Below are positions 19,658-32,216 of a stretch of 64,000 nt of DNA, piece by piece. Each line of letters starts with the position of its first letter. Position 1 is the stretch's first letter. The position numbers and the translations under genes are program-made. The DNA comes from Sphaerolaimus hirsutus (taxonomy: Eukaryota; Nematoda; Chromadorea; Monhysterida; Sphaerolaimidae): assembly GCA_964036195.1 (NCBI GenBank), contig OZ038452.1, positions 24,191,785 through 24,255,784 of the forward strand. Direction: 5' to 3'. The notes under the pieces are model-generated. The model was given only the letters and a program-made list of their open reading frames with translations. It had not been told where the DNA came from and ran no database searches.

Positions 19658-20290
19658 AAAATACTGGTATTTTATCTTTGGAAAACGTAAATATGTTTCC
19701 ATAGTAAATACGTAAATATGTTTCCTGAGTTTTTATACTAAAACATAAAATATTTTCAAAAATACCTGAGTAAACATAAAAATTCAAAATGCTCACCAAA
19801 ATAAAATTTATGTAACAAAACTAGGAGTTATTTATGCTAAAAAAATGAAAAGTTTTTTTAATAGGGAAAATAGCCAAAAATAGGATATATGCGATTATAT
19901 ATACCGTATTTCTTCTAATGGAAGGGACCCTTCTATTTTTTCGTCAACTATTTTACCTGCCCTTCTATTGGAAACATATTAGAAGGTCTATTCTATCCTA
20001 TTCTATTAGAAGAAATATGGTAGCTAAAAAGCTGAAAATAGGCGGATTTGAAGGTAAAAATGGGGAGGAAAAAATATATATATAAATTGGTTTTGATTTT
20101 TATTGAAAATTGGGTCTCAAAAATGCTCACTTTTACATTTTCTAGGAAAAAAGTATTTTACTCACGTTTACTCATGAGTAAAAGTACAAAAATTTTACAT
20201 TACATTTTCTGTACTTGGGGGTGAGTAAAAAAACAACTTTACATTTACATATAAATACTTAAAAAAGTTTAGCACTTTTAACAACTCTAC
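19658..20290. mobile_element. CAGAGTTG-family hAT-like element
   Basis: It begins CAGAGTTGTTAAAATACTGG and ends CACTTTTAACAACTCTA, an inverted pair. The interior is full of AAACGTAAATATG and GAGTAAAAGTAC words. The flanks do not give a clean 8-bp duplication. A second, unrelated MITE is nested at 19914-20020. Confidence 0.65.
19914..20020. mobile_element. nested MITE of the CCGTATTTCTTCTAATAGAA family
   Basis: A 107-bp element with ends CCGTATTTCTTCTAAT and ATTAGAAGAAATATGG, flanked by TA. The interior is CCTTCTATTGGAA words. It is inserted inside the CAGAGTTG element. Confidence 0.75.
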
Positions 20291-20925
20291 TCAACTGAAG
20301 GAAGAAACTGATATAGGTATGTCACGCATACACGGCTGATAATTGAAATTGCGTCCATAAAAATGATTCACCTGCAGTGCATCCTCATTAAGACTTTCAT
20401 CCGTCCCGTTGGACATGTGCATTTTTTATAGATTTATCTGCTCGGTCTGTCCTCTACATATTTAACGACTCATTAATATAACATGTATAGTTATATAAAT
20501 TAGACAGCTTAGGGCAACGAGATTAGCGAAAGATAGGCCTCTTTGTTAATAATTAAGGATTACCTATGTGTCGCCAGGATTTAGACCCTGCCAGTCGCTG
20601 GTTTAGTTCTGGTAGATAGCAGGCACTCTTCTGGAGATATAGATAAATATTTTAGCTGGATCATAATTTTGTATTTTAGCGAAGAGGCAGGGGTTAGATA
20701 TATTTTTATGTTTCGAAAGCGAAAAAATGGAGAAAAACTTGGTGAAAAATATCTAAAAATATGTATAAAAATGGTAAATACACGGTGAAAGAATTATTAG
20801 GTAGGTATATGAAATGTGAAAGGGTGAAATTGCTCAAAATTTTGTTCACATAGGCAATAGCATGGCGGTTTTTTGAGAAACACTCCAGGGGCAGCCCGGA
20901 CTCTGTAAAATGCGAGTCTGCAGCA

Positions 20926-21655
20926 TAATCCAAGTGCGCATAATCCAAGCAGGCATAATCCAAGCACAAAATGGGGCATAATACAAGCATAAGTGCAGCA
21001 TAATCCAAACAAAATGCCGCATAATCCAAGCAAAACACCCCAACCCAAAATGGAGCATAATCCAAGCAAAAACCAGGATAATCCAAGCAAAAACCAGGCA
21101 TAATCCAAGCAAAAACCAGGCATAATCCAAGCACCCCTCACCTAACACTCTGCATTTATGTTGTATTTATGTATTCTATGGGGTCAATTTTTTTGTGTAA
21201 CTAATAGCCAATGTCAGTGCAATTAAGAGGAATCAACATCAATTTTCTATGGAATCTTATTTTTATTCCTAAATACTTTTATTACATATTGTTGCATTGT
21301 ATATTTCTGACATAACAATTTATATTATATTTATCCATTTCTATACTATATGAATACATTCTAAAAAGAATCAGCAACAACACAACTGTAATGCACACTG
21401 TAATTAATGCCATTGACCTGTCTGTGAACTTTGCACACCCCTAATAATGTTGCATGCACATTTGCACTGTACTGTACTTAAATACATAATTACATAAGAA
21501 GAGTGCTTGCTTGGATTATGCTTGGATTTTGCCTCATTTCTGCTTGGATTATGCTGCACTTGGCGGCACAAAAATTGCATGTAACTTTACACCGATAGTG
21601 CTTGGATTATGCGCAAAAATTGCTTGGATTATGTCTGATTGGATTATGCGCACTT
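20926..21655. repeat. element with subterminal CATAATCCAAG arrays
   Basis: About ten direct copies of a CATAATCCAAGC(A)AAAACCAGG unit fill 20926-21135. Inverted copies (CTTGGATTATG) fill 21500-21655. The AT-rich middle is single-copy looking. The arrangement is that of a foldback transposon with subterminal repeat arrays. Repetitive LDYAWF-type ORFs on the minus strand are translations of the array, not genes. Confidence 0.65.
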
Positions 21656-22680
21656 GAATTTGAGCTTTCCCGTAAAATGCTATGTACAATGTCAAATGTC
21701 ATGCAAAGTGTCAAAAGTGATGAATGCCCAGTAAAATGGCGGGCATTTTAATGACTTTTGATACATACAAGACATTGTACATTTTACAGGACATTTTGAA
21801 GGTTTGGGCTGGTACCTATACAATATGGGACTTGAAATCAGAGTTGTGAGTCTGTTAGAATTACCGAACTTTTTTAAAAATGTAAATGTAAGTATTTTAT
21901 TTTTACTCACCACAAAGTATAGAAAATGTAAAATACTTTTTTTACTCGTTTCGTACCCATGCGTAAATGTGAGTAAAATACTTTTTTCAAAGGAAAATGT
22001 AAAAAGCGAGTACTTTTCCCCTGGAAAACGTAAACGCTACTGCTTTTTACATGTGAGAGTGTCAGTTTTACACTGGAAGGAATAGGCCCTTCATAAACAA
22101 CTAGGTAGTAATGAAATTTAAGGTCAAATTGATCTGATAAAAATACTGAATTGAAAATGAGATAAAATTGCAATAAAAATATCATTTTGGTGATTCGTCA
22201 GTGCGTTTCATAATCTTTTTAATCAAGTTTTGCATAATAATGCAACGCTCATTTAAATAAATAAAATTAAATTGAATCGCGAATGACTGAGGAAGTCTGG
22301 GCTCAGAAATAGAGTGAACGCAAAGTTGACTTAAAAGCCAAACGCAATAATGGGGTACTTTGCATTTGATTAGATATTCAGACTGTCCAAAGCTTCATTC
22401 ATTGGCTTACTTGTATCTATTGAAAAAAAGAAAGTTTGTGCTCTGTGGCGCGATTCAAACACACCGATCTGGGATTTGCAGTAAAAAATTACCATTAAAA
22501 CATCATTCAAACATAGAAAATGTGGAATCGAGAATTAGTATCATTTTTCCGCCAGTGCAACAGATATGAAAGGGCCAAGTTTGACTTATTTGACACCGTT
22601 AACATTTATAAGCTGGCGACATCTCTAGAAGTGAACACCTAAATATATAAATACAAAAACAGAGTAGTAAATGGTAGATA

Positions 22681-23051
22681 TGGTTGGGAAACCGAACCGA
22701 AACGTGGTTTTTCAGGCATATTTTAGGACTGAGAACAGAGAACCGGAACCGAAGTTCATACCCGAACCGGAATCGTTTTGTTCGTCACTGTACAGCATTG
22801 CCGCAGTATGGTCTACTGACAGCACACCTTACAATGAAATCTACCATAATCTATCTGAATAAACGAACAGACATTAAATTTTTTCTCATTGGAACACATT
22901 GCTCCAACCGAAAGAACTGTACTGGGACCGAACCTTGAGAACCGGAACTGATACCCGGACTGAAAAGTTTGAGAAACCGAGAACCGATACCCGAACGCAA
23001 TTTTTGCAACTGAGAACAGGAACCAAAATTTTTTGAAATTCCAACCCTTGT
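22681..23051. mobile_element. hAT-like element with ACCGAACC/GAACCGG words
   Basis: The ends are TGGTTGGGAAACC and GGAATTCCAACCCTT-like. Flanks GGTAGATA and GGCAGATA agree at seven of eight positions. The interior repeats GAACCGGAACCGA and GAACCGATACCCGAA. It is non-coding. Confidence 0.55.
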
Positions 23052-23232
23052 GGCAGATAAATACAACATAAGTTCTCGATTAGCTCACACAGTGAATATT
23101 TACTTCTTGTATCGCCCATGTCAAGAAAAAATATCCTCCCCATAAATAATTCCCTCATTGTGATCTGTTTGTATGATGCTACACATTCAATGAAAGCCTA
23201 TGTCTAGCCTGATTCATCGAGTAATCTACCTA

Positions 23233-23514
23233 CCGTATTACCTCGAAATACCCCCATGGGGATATATTATTTGGCCAGCAAAATTTGAGGGGGGTTAATT
23301 CGAGGGGTGACTTATTCAAGGGGGAGGGGGGTTATTATTTCGTCAGATATTTTCGTAAATAGTAGGCATTTGCGTATACATTATGTATATCATTGTACCC
23401 CCGGGGGGGGGGGTATTTTGAGGGGGGTTTGTTATTTCCCCAGCCCATTTTGAGGGGGAGAGGGGGTTAATTCGAGGGGGTCAATTCAAGGTAGGATAAT
23501 TCGAGCTAATACGG
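23233..23514. mobile_element. TA-flanked CCGTATTxCCTCGA MITE
   Basis: The ends CCGTATTACCTCGAAATA and AATTCGAGCTAATACGG are flanked by TA on each side. Inside are AATTTGAGGGGGG and AATTCGAGGGG words in both orientations. Confidence 0.75.
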
Positions 23515-23919
23515 TATGTGCATATTGTGCAACAGTAGACTGGATTTTCTCTACGATAATCATCACTTGTCTCGTATTCTTCACTGGCAGCGAAAGAATT
23601 GTATAATAGTGGATTCAACAAATTTATAAAACACCCATTTACTCTCAATATCGCGTTTCTAACACTTCAGCGACATCCAATAATATTTTTACGATTTTTC
23701 GGTAGTTTTTTCAACTGTCAAGGTGCGATTACAGGTCGATGTAAAATTCAGACGTATAATTTCGTCGCAAAATTGATTACCGAAGTACGGAAAGCGGATG
23801 ATAATACCGGTCTCCAATTTTTCATGGACAACGTATTTATCAATACCTTCGTTGTTTTCAAGAGTCAGCGTCAACGGACACTGCTATTTGATTGTGACAA
23901 TCAATTGTACGCCAGGCGA

Positions 23920-24090
23920 TTGCATGCAAGGCGCCAGAGAAAATGGCGCCAGGCGCCAAGGGCGCCATCTGAAAAAGTGGCGCCAGGCGCCAAATCGGAA
24001 ATTCACTACTTCTGCCTCGTTTAACCCCCCTCAAAAATCTCACTCTGTAAAAATAAACCCCTGGGGGGTATTTCGAGGAAATACGGTAAT
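23920..24090. repeat. GGCGCC fragment abutting a CCGTATTTC fragment
   Basis: GGCGCCAGGCGCCAAG words at 23931-23993 run directly into a half MITE ending TATTTCGAGGAAATACGG at about 24086. Neither is complete. Confidence 0.5.
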
Positions 24091-24630
24091 TCCTCTGCTT
24101 GAATAGTTCTTACTCAAAGAAGTCTGATGAAAAAATAATACTTGGTGGGAATTTTTCAAGCAAATAAGTATAGCGAATACGGTTCCACCTCTTCCGAAAG
24201 CAATTACCGTGTTTCCTCTGATAAACCTCCCCTCAAAATGCAACCAGGTCTGAGCGATCTGGGAAAGTAATGTAAGAATACAGCCCCCAAGAGTATTTCA
24301 AGAATATTCAGTGCATTGTAAACAAATAACAAACAATGTCAGGTCTAGAAAAAATTATTGGCATTTTTCTAATTGAAGGTCATATTTAAAAATTTGTAGG
24401 TTATGTGGTATAAAACTATCAACATGAACCCAGACATGCAGTGCTAGTAACAAAATTAAGAGGTGAATGTGTTAAACACCTCCAAAATGATGTCATTCAG
24501 CAGATGAGGCCCTGCATGTTGGCGCCATTTCCGGCGCCATCCATAGCAATGGCCCCGGACGCTAAATTAGCGCCAACGAAAATGGCGCCATTCGAAATAA
24601 TTGCGCCAGGCGCCATGGCGCTGGGGCCCT

Positions 24631-25105
24631 TTGGCGCTTTAATGCTGCGATTACAGCTCGGGCGTAAAATTGACCGGGCATAAAATTGATTTTGGGCGTA
24701 AAATTAATTACAGATGGATGGATAAAGATACGACATTGTTATTTCAGTTAAAGAAAGCTTAGATGCAGACGTTTCTTGTGTCCAAAGCTCATGATTTTAT
24801 TTCAATCGTACTGGGAGTTATGAATTTTAGCACAATATTGCCAATTATGCGCTGTAAAAATAAATGCGATGCCAAAATAAGGGCGTAAAATTAACAAAAA
24901 TTGCACCAAAATTCATAACTCCTAGTACAATTAAAATAAACTGATGAGCTTTGGACACAAGAAACGTCTGGATCTAAGCTCTCTTTGACTGAAATAACAA
25001 TGTCGTATCTTTATCCATTTATCTGTAATTAATTTTACGCCCAAAATCAATTTTACGCCTGGTCAATTTTAAGCCCGAGTTGTAATCGCAGCATAAAAGG
25101 GCGCC
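24631..25105. repeat. long palindrome with GGCGCC ends
   Basis: The left arm (24631-24830) and right arm (24908-25105) are inverted copies with scattered mismatches around a loop of about 77 bp. Each arm carries GGCGTAAAATTGA-type words and the outer edge is GGCGC-rich. It is probably a foldback member of the GGCGCC family (GGCGCC words also lie just outside at 24520-24630). No ORF. Confidence 0.75.
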
Positions 25106-25703
25106 AGCGCCATCAGTAATCATTAGTTGTTCGTGGGTAATACAAGAACTTTCACTTCCTTATCTGTGTGCATTCGTGAGTACCAAAAACGCACGGTCCT
25201 AATCAGAATGTAGAACCCTTGAATTCAAAGGAATGTTTTCTATTGAGTGAATGCAGCCGTATTTATTGTCAATTAACAGAGTGCCTCCGATAGTCCGATG
25301 GCTTTCGATGGATGCCAACTTTAGTAAATCACGTATTTATCTGTAATTCTATTCTTCTGTAATCTATTATGACTTTGTGGATTTATGGATTTTGCATCGC
25401 AAAAACACATTACTGTATTAATCACAAACCTCCAAAATTATGAATTGAAAGTCAAAGGATCACCACTTTTGAAGACCTCCACTTAAATAAAAATACCCAG
25501 GTGCTTTGTAATGCATGGGAAGCATTCAAGTATGTATCATTTTGAGTACCTCTTAGTCTTGAACATCAGAAGCCAATGAAAGTGGCTATTAACGAAGAAA
25601 TGGCCTCGAAATGACCTATCAAATTCATAAATGCATAAATACAGTGGGTGCAGATCGGAAAGCGGTTTATGACAGCGCAAATGACAAACAACAGGAACAG
25701 TTA
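25106..25703. other. gene-less stretch
   Basis: AT-rich sequence without a convincing exon, repeat array or terminal repeat. Confidence 0.4.
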
Positions 25704-25895
25704 CCGTATTTCTCCGAATAGAAAAGCGCCGTTCTATTTTTTCGTCAACTTTTTACCTGCCATTCTATTGGATGGAGGTGCCGTTCTATTGGAAGCTGCC
25801 GTTCTGTTGTTCGCGGGTGAAAAATTGGCAAAACCTGCCACTTCATTGGAAGTGCAATTCTTTGAAAGTGTGCCGTTCTATTAGAAGAAATACGG
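25704..25895. mobile_element. MITE of the CCGTATTTCTTCTAATAGAA family
   Basis: The ends are CCGTATTTCTCCGAATAGAA and TTCTATTAGAAGAAATACGG. TA is on the left and a diverged CA on the right. The interior repeats GCCGTTCTATTGGA. Confidence 0.7.
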
Positions 25896-26122
25896 CAGTT
25901 AGTTATCTATATGCTTCACAGGAAATTGATGTCAACATTGATCACAATTTCAATTTGTCTGTATTTCCTGGCCCTGATCCAAGCTAAATACCTACTCATG
26001 ATATTTGATGGAAAGCAATTACCGATCGCCGTCCAGAATTGTAGCGGAAGACTTTGCAATCTCAAAAGCAGTCCCGTGTCAAAACTTAAGGAAACAGTTT
26101 GTCAAGGACTCTATGTGCCTGC

Positions 26123-26306
26123 GCACACTAGTTTTCACACGAAATTTCGAAAACTCACACATCAGCTTAGAACACATGAGTTTTCCACAATGAGGTGGCT
26201 GTCAACTACAGTTGACGGAGATTCAAAATAACTCATTGTGGAAAACTCAAAACACTTTCAAAGCTCATTTATGAGTTTTAGAGATTACGTGTGAAAACTA
26301 GTGTGC
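26123..26306. repeat. foldback repeat, copy 1 (GCACACTAGTTTTCAC)
   Basis: The arms GCACACTAGTTTTCACACGA and CGTGTGAAAACTAGTGTGC face each other. GAGTTTTCCACAATGAG and CTCATTGTGGAAAACTC form an inner inverted pair around GTCAACTACAGTTGAC. A second copy is at 37981-38177. No clear target duplication. Confidence 0.75.
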
Positions 26307-26779
26307 TAGCTAGCAGTTAGCGGTTTCCCTACAATAATTAGAGTATAGATAATTAAAATTTATTAAAATGATTTCATAATGTAATTTTATTCCAACAGAT
26401 ACACAAAAGAGTCATTGCACAATGACCTTACCGTAATTATGACATCATAATTTTCCTACCAAACCACAGCCTGTAGAAAAACAACAACATTAATGTCCGT
26501 TCATTTTTCCCAACTGCACAGTCCATTTCCCATCATGGACTATAAATATGTAAATACATCGATTTACAGTCTCTTAACATTTATTTAACATAACTAACTA
26601 AGAAAATTCGACGGCTTTTGTAGGTTGGCACTTTTGTATAGAATAAAAGTACCTAAAATAGGTATTATACTTTGATAAACCCCATGGTGCGGGGTTGATT
26701 TTTTCAGTATAAAATATCTTTGAATCGGGGAGTTTTTGGAGGGAGGTTTTCAATCAAAAAATTATATACAAACTCAGCA

Positions 26780-27120
26780 GAGCATAGTTACTTAAACGTT
26801 TTTTCGTTTACTCGTTAAATACATTTACGTTTCCTCTGGCAAAAGTACCGGTACTCGGTTTTCGAAAGTACTGAAGTACAGTGCTTTTTCAGATGGGATA
26901 TGGTCAACTTCAGCGTTAAATATGCAGTCAGTAGCAACGATCAGTAAACTACAGCTAGAAGTTATTCGTTGGGAGTGATTAGTTAATAAGTTATTCGACA
27001 GTGGGGGGGGGATAATTCAAGGAATCACGGTAGGTAGGAAGGTTATGAGAGAAGGTCAATGATGAGACGGGATCTCATTTAAGTGATTGAGCAGAAGCAA
27101 AAACTTTTTTGTCGGGCACG
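26780..27120. repeat. fragments of CAGAGTTG and CCGTATTxCC elements
   Basis: Truncated AAACGTAAACG-type words at 26795-26890 and a GGGGGGGGATAATTCAAGG remnant near 27005. No gene is seen. Confidence 0.35.
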
Positions 27121-27148
27121 TTTCATACTGTATACTGTTTCATATTTC

Positions 27149-27647
27149 CAGAGTTGTGAAAAGTACTGAACTTTTTTTGAAAGTAAACGTAAACGTATTT
27201 TTATTTTATTCCACATGAGTACAGAAAACGTAAAGTATTTTATTTTTACTTTTACACCGCGTAAAGGGTGAGTAAAATACTTTTTTCCAGAGAAAACGTA
27301 AAAGTGAGTATTTTTCCAGGGAAAACGTAAAAATGGGTATTTTTTGACACAAAAATTTGTGTTTTTTCCTTCAATTTTTACCCTGAAATACATCAAAGGT
27401 GTGTGTTTCTCTCTCCTGGTAAGTATTTCTTAGGAAAATATCATATTTACCTATGTTTGTCACTTTCTGTCCGGTAAAATGACATTTTCTGTCCCCTTAA
27501 AATACGGTTTCTGTACTCGCGTACTTTCAAAAAGTACGCGAGTATGTGAGTACCAGTATTTCTTTCGGTAGGAAACGTAAACGTATTTACGCAGTACGCG
27601 AGTATTCATATTTATCGAGTTAACGTAAATACATTTAAACAACTATG
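27149..27647. mobile_element. CAGAGTTG-family hAT-like element
   Basis: It starts CAGAGTTGTGAAAAGTACTG and ends TTTAAACAACTATG. Flanks CATATTTC and ATTATTTC match at six of eight bases. The interior is a ladder of AAACGTAAA(A) and GTGAGTATTTTTCC words. Confidence 0.65.
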
Positions 27648-28085
27648 ATTATTTCAATCGAGTTCAAGATGGCTAAATGTCATCAAAAGGGGGGTGTATA
27701 AAAACGAGCGGAAAAAAAGCTTCTTCAATAATTGTAGTGATAAAATGACGTATTATAAATATGTAGATGAACAATTACGATAAAAGCTTGGGTGCTACAA
27801 ACTCATTAGGCATAGGGAAGGGCCGTACAACTCACAATTAAATCTACCATATTCCATCTGAATAAACGAACAGACGTAAAAACATTCTAATCAAATCACA
27901 TTGCTCCGACTTTGGGTGAATTTGGTACACAATTTTTCACACAACCTTATTCAACAAAATATGGTAATTGGTAGCAGTCATCCGTCCAGTATACTCAAAT
28001 TCTATAAAAAAATCTTTGGAAGGCTTTGCCTTATTGGCCCCCGATGCAAATCAAAATTCCCTAAAGTTATCTCATTGGACACGAG

Positions 28086-28227
28086 TAGTGATGTGAACAG
28101 CGCTAGAACTTTGGCGCCAAGCGTTAAAAGCGCCATGACGCTTTTACGACCCACAGCGCCAAGCGCCAATGGCCCAGAGCAAAATGGCGCCAAGCGCCAA
28201 AAGCGTCATGGCGCTTTTACATCACTA
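28086..28227. mobile_element. GGCGCC hAT-type MITE (copy 3)
   Basis: The ends are TAGTGATGTGAAC and GCTTTTACATCACTA, with GGCGCCAAGCGCC words inside. The 8-bp flanks (GACACGAG, TCGAGGGG) do not match, perhaps because another MITE fragment abuts the right side. Confidence 0.65.
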
Positions 28228-28565
28228 TCGAGGGGTTATTTCGTCGGGGATATTTCGAGGAAATACGGAATATCCGTTCTGTGCACGCTGAATTTATCGC
28301 AGCCAAAATCTACTGGTTAATTTGAAATGCTTTCAACTGTTCACCTAAAAATTAGTTTTTCCGCTTCTGGAGTGCGTAATTTACAGTTACGCTTACAAGT
28401 CTGTTACATCCAAGGAACACATGAAAAAATAGGTATTTTTATGCAAATATGTCAGACGCGCGCGACCCACACACATTCCTCTCTAATAAAACTTTCAAAT
28501 GAATGTGACATCGTTATACATTGTTCAAAATAACTTTTTACTGGTCTGGCCGTAAACTTTTTTCA

Positions 28566-28732
28566 ACTTCAGACATTAAATACGACTTGAAATACTCAAA
28601 CATACCATATAATCCACACGTCAACATAGCGAGACTCAAGATAGCCCAGAAACGCGTATATGAGACGCACGCGAAAACATGGCAGAACAACTTTGGAGAA
28701 CACCGCAGGATGGGCCATGATGGGTATGACAT
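28566..28732 (-). CDS. possible exon with one membrane segment (unassigned)
   Basis: A minus-strand open stretch has one hydrophobic helix (TRFWAILSLAMLTCGLYGMF) followed by EYFKSYL and then an acidic segment, before a GTTTAC donor-like site. The aromatic-basic lead into a single helix is vaguely like the N-terminal membrane segment of DEG/ENaC channels. There is no second exon or catalytic motif, so this is weak and may be chance. Confidence 0.2.
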
Positions 28733-29538
28733 GCGTGCTCAGATTTGGCTACTGAATTTTTGCAACTGATCCAAAACTTGGCGTCACAAATGATTTATGA
28801 ATTAGAATTCACGCAGAAATGTTTGTTTTGCAGTAAAGGAAAATGTTTATTTTTCAGTTCTACAATTAAAAAAACATATAACAAGGAAAAAAAATAACAG
28901 CAATTATTCAAGAAAATATGGTAATTCACTCAGACTTGGCCATGTACTGAGTATATTGCAAGTAAAAAACAAAAAGCTACACCAAAAAATGTAATGAAAT
29001 GACAATAATAATGAAAGGGTGCTGCTAAAAAATTAAAACACTAGAACAATATGTAAAAATAGATATGTTGACAAGTATTAGCCAATTTGTCAACAAATAA
29101 ACATTAAATAAAAAATAGGCAAACATGAAAATTTGTGAGCTCTGACTGATAAATGAACCCCAAAATTAAATGCACAATGAAAATTCACCTTGTCGGGCAA
29201 ATAGTTTATTTAAATGGCTGTCACACTTAATTACCACCTAATTCTATTTAGTGTCCAGGCATCAATCACAAAACCTGTGAAATACAAAATGTCATGCAAG
29301 GTGTAAAAAATAAGTCAGTTTTGCTAATGCATTTGACATCTTACAGGACATTAAACCATTTTACTGGAAGTTACCCATAATCCTCAGTTTGTAATTGACA
29401 ACCAAACCATGTGTAAGAGCGTTTTTACGATGGGAAAGACACCACCCCACAAAATTCTAGACAACCAAATGCAATAGAAATTCACGGAATGTAAACTGCT
29501 ACGTATTTTGTAAATTAAATTTGAGTAAACTCTTTCAG

Positions 29539-29679
29539 ACATTTCGACGGCTTTTTGACGCCTACGGGGCCTGCGCGGCATGCACAGCCACGCAGTGGGC
29601 TGCGCAGTACCCCGTCAGAGCACTGCATCGCAAGATCGACGCCGCTACACTGGCCGACCGAGTTCGCCATGTTTTTTAG
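29539..29679 (+). CDS. exon-like terminal coding stretch, unrecognised
   Basis: A CTCTTTCAG acceptor-like site is followed by 46 in-frame codons and a TAG. The stretch is much richer in GC than its surroundings and encodes an Ala/Arg-rich peptide ending RVRHVF. I recognise no domain. It could be the last exon of an unfound gene, or the end of a decayed retroelement ORF next to an LTR-like region downstream. Confidence 0.25.
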   Translation, partial: TFRRLFDAYGACAACTATQWAAQYPVRALHRKIDAATLADRVRHVF

Positions 29680-31290
29680 TGGTTGTAGTGCTCTGCACAA
29701 TTTCGTTCCCTTATCCCCCCAATTTTAATTACTATTTTTGTGCGCTAAATCTATTTAAGTCAAGTTAGTTAAGTTATGTCTAGCTTAAGTGTAACTACAT
29801 TCCACATGGCATAAGGTGAGAGGGGAATTTCACATTTTTCACTTTGAAATGCCGCGGCGCGGCGTGTGGCCGCCTTTGAGTTTGCCGGCACACTGTTGTG
29901 ACTTTCTGGGCGGTCTAAAGCACATTCCACCCTTTACTTATCTTTGGGCAGAGGCGGAGACTGACGACTGATAGGTAGGTGGCGACCGGAAGCCAGGAAC
30001 AATGAATTTCACTCAAAAAATACCAAAATACTGTTCCGTGTTCCTCCCGATGTTGACTAGATTGTTGTGCGTCATCTAGTATCGGTGGGTGGTAGGAACA
30101 GCTTCTGATAACGCCCCAAGTGACAAGTCGCAGTCCAAAAAATACTTTTCCGCCGCCCCAGCATAAATATCTCTTCGCGCTCAGAAGGGTGTGGCCATCG
30201 GGCTGAAACCTTTCTCACGGGCGCTAGCTGACCGGATAGTCACAATAGTGGGTCGCGGGGTTGGAGGTGATAAGCATTTCGCGCCCGCGAGCATTTTGCT
30301 AGCTACCGTAACTTATGAATACAAAACCCCCACCCAGAGTCTCCATGTGACATGTAGAAATCATTGTACATATCGTTTCACGCCAATGCCTTTCATTCCC
30401 ACGAGCTTAATTAATCGCCTTGTATCTTAATTAATTAACATTAGTGTAAGCTTGTATTAATTGTCTAATTACTTATTAGCTTAATTTGCCGTATTAAATT
30501 ATGACGCTGTGATTGCCTTTGTTCATACTTTGTTCGTTCCATTCTTTGTAAATATGCGTTGCACTGCGTTGTTACCTAATTTTAATTGCATTAGATTAAG
30601 TAGGGATTTGTAGGTAATTATGGAAGTGAGTAATTGTTGCACCAAGTAAGCTTGTAAATTGTATATTAAGCCCCATGTCGCATGAAGCTTTTTAATTACC
30701 GTTGTTAGCTGATATTAATTAGTACTCTTTTCATAGGTAGCTATGCGTCAAGATTTTACTAAGTATTTATATTAGAGCTTATGTGATTTGAAAGTGATTT
30801 TGTACCTTCATAATTGTATGCCTTTTTTTAGCTTTTTTATTCACGTCGATTATGGTAATTTCAATTGCCTTATAAGTAGCTGAAATTGTTGTTTTTCACC
30901 CAATCTTTTCGATTCAACGAAAATTGATTTTGCTTCTACTCTGCCGCTACTGTTCTTCCATCGCCCTAAAAATAAACTCTCTTCTCAACCCAACTTGGAC
31001 CCCCTTTTTGTATTAGCACTAAGTACTAACTGTTTTCCCTAAGTTAGCTAATTAACAACTGCTCTAATTGCCGCGCTGATTGTGCTAAGTGTAAGTGCTG
31101 TGCGTGCTGCGGGAAACGGAACAGCGTGAGCCACCGAGTGGTTCACCGCACGTTCTGAACAAACCTACCGTCTTCGGACACGTTTCCTTAAAATTTACAA
31201 CACACATTTATAACCTGGACCTCCGGGCCCAGTGCAGTGCACTGCAGCGGCAAGCGGCCGGTGAAGTGGGAATAGAGGGAAAAGTGCGGT
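29680..31290 (+). other. unassigned region with LTR-like signals
   Basis: No ORF is convincing. The order of a TATAAG-like box (about 30870), CTAAAAATAAACTCTC (about 30965) and then GC-richer sequence is what one LTR would show, and the region follows an open frame that stops at 29679. No matching second LTR or target duplication was found, so this is a suggestion only. Confidence 0.25.
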
Positions 31291-31375
31291 AAAAAAACGC
31301 TCGTGAATCGTGTAGACAAAAAACAGCTGAATACACGGATTCATGACACATGCATTGCCCCGAATTTATTGCCAA

Positions 31376-31439
31376 CACACGCGCTAGTTTACCAATGTGA
31401 AATGGTCGAGCATTTCATGTTGGTAAACTAGTGTGTGTG
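31376..31439. repeat. short imperfect hairpin
   Basis: Arms 31376-31404 and 31411-31439 pair at 25 of 29 positions around a 6-nt loop. The core word is CTAGTTTACCAA facing TTGGTAAACTAG. Confidence 0.6.
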
Positions 31440-32216
31440 GGCCCATTATCAACCAGTGATATTTACCCCCCCCCCCCAGTGCTCAATTCTGCACTCAAAA
31501 ACCGAAAGACAAGACAATCCAAAATGATTAGATGGCCATTGTGCGTGCGCTGGCGATCCGGATGCGGGAAACTGCCCAACTGCCAGACTTTCCGCTTTTT
31601 CCGGATTGGCCAGATGCGGGAGAAATTGCGACATGTCGTAAAATGCGACAGAGGAGATAATGGGTAGACGCTTCAAACGTGAATCAGTGGACAGAAAATG
31701 AATTACATACAAGTAATATATAATGAAGGGAAAAGTTCGGGAGATGAAGGATTAATAAATATGATTAATTTTCGATTAGTGTACCCTTAAAAAGTCCCCC
31801 TTCGAAAATACAGCACATGCTAGAGCGCTTGATGAAGCCAAACAGAAAAAAACTATGTACGGTCTGAGTAATCGAACATGAATCGATGTAAATAAATACG
31901 TGATTTGTGGGATTCTCATGACAAATATGCTGTGTTCAATTTGCAGCAGATTGAGATATGTTGTCCATATGATATTGTGCACACAATAAAGTCACGGAAA
32001 TCTGGTTGAATTCCAACGAGAAATAGCCCCATGAAACAGAAATCCCTCACGAAATTATAATGGAACGCTAAGTCTTCAGCGAAACTATTCGATGATTCAT
32101 GGAAAGAATTTGCTCCAACATTCAACTGGGTCAATTCTGTCAATCAATCAAGTGTGAATCTTTCCATCGAAAATCAATAGTCACCATTTTCTACTCTAAA
32201 GCCATCAAGTTAAATA

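Noticed and set aside
20706..21148. Minus-strand ORFs with repeated LDYAWF/LGLC segments that look like membrane helices
   Set aside because: They translate the CATAATCCAAG tandem units in three frames.
28081..28227. Possible 8-bp duplication around the GGCGCC copy at 28086
   Set aside because: GACACGAG and TCGAGGGG do not match. The right flank is another MITE remnant.
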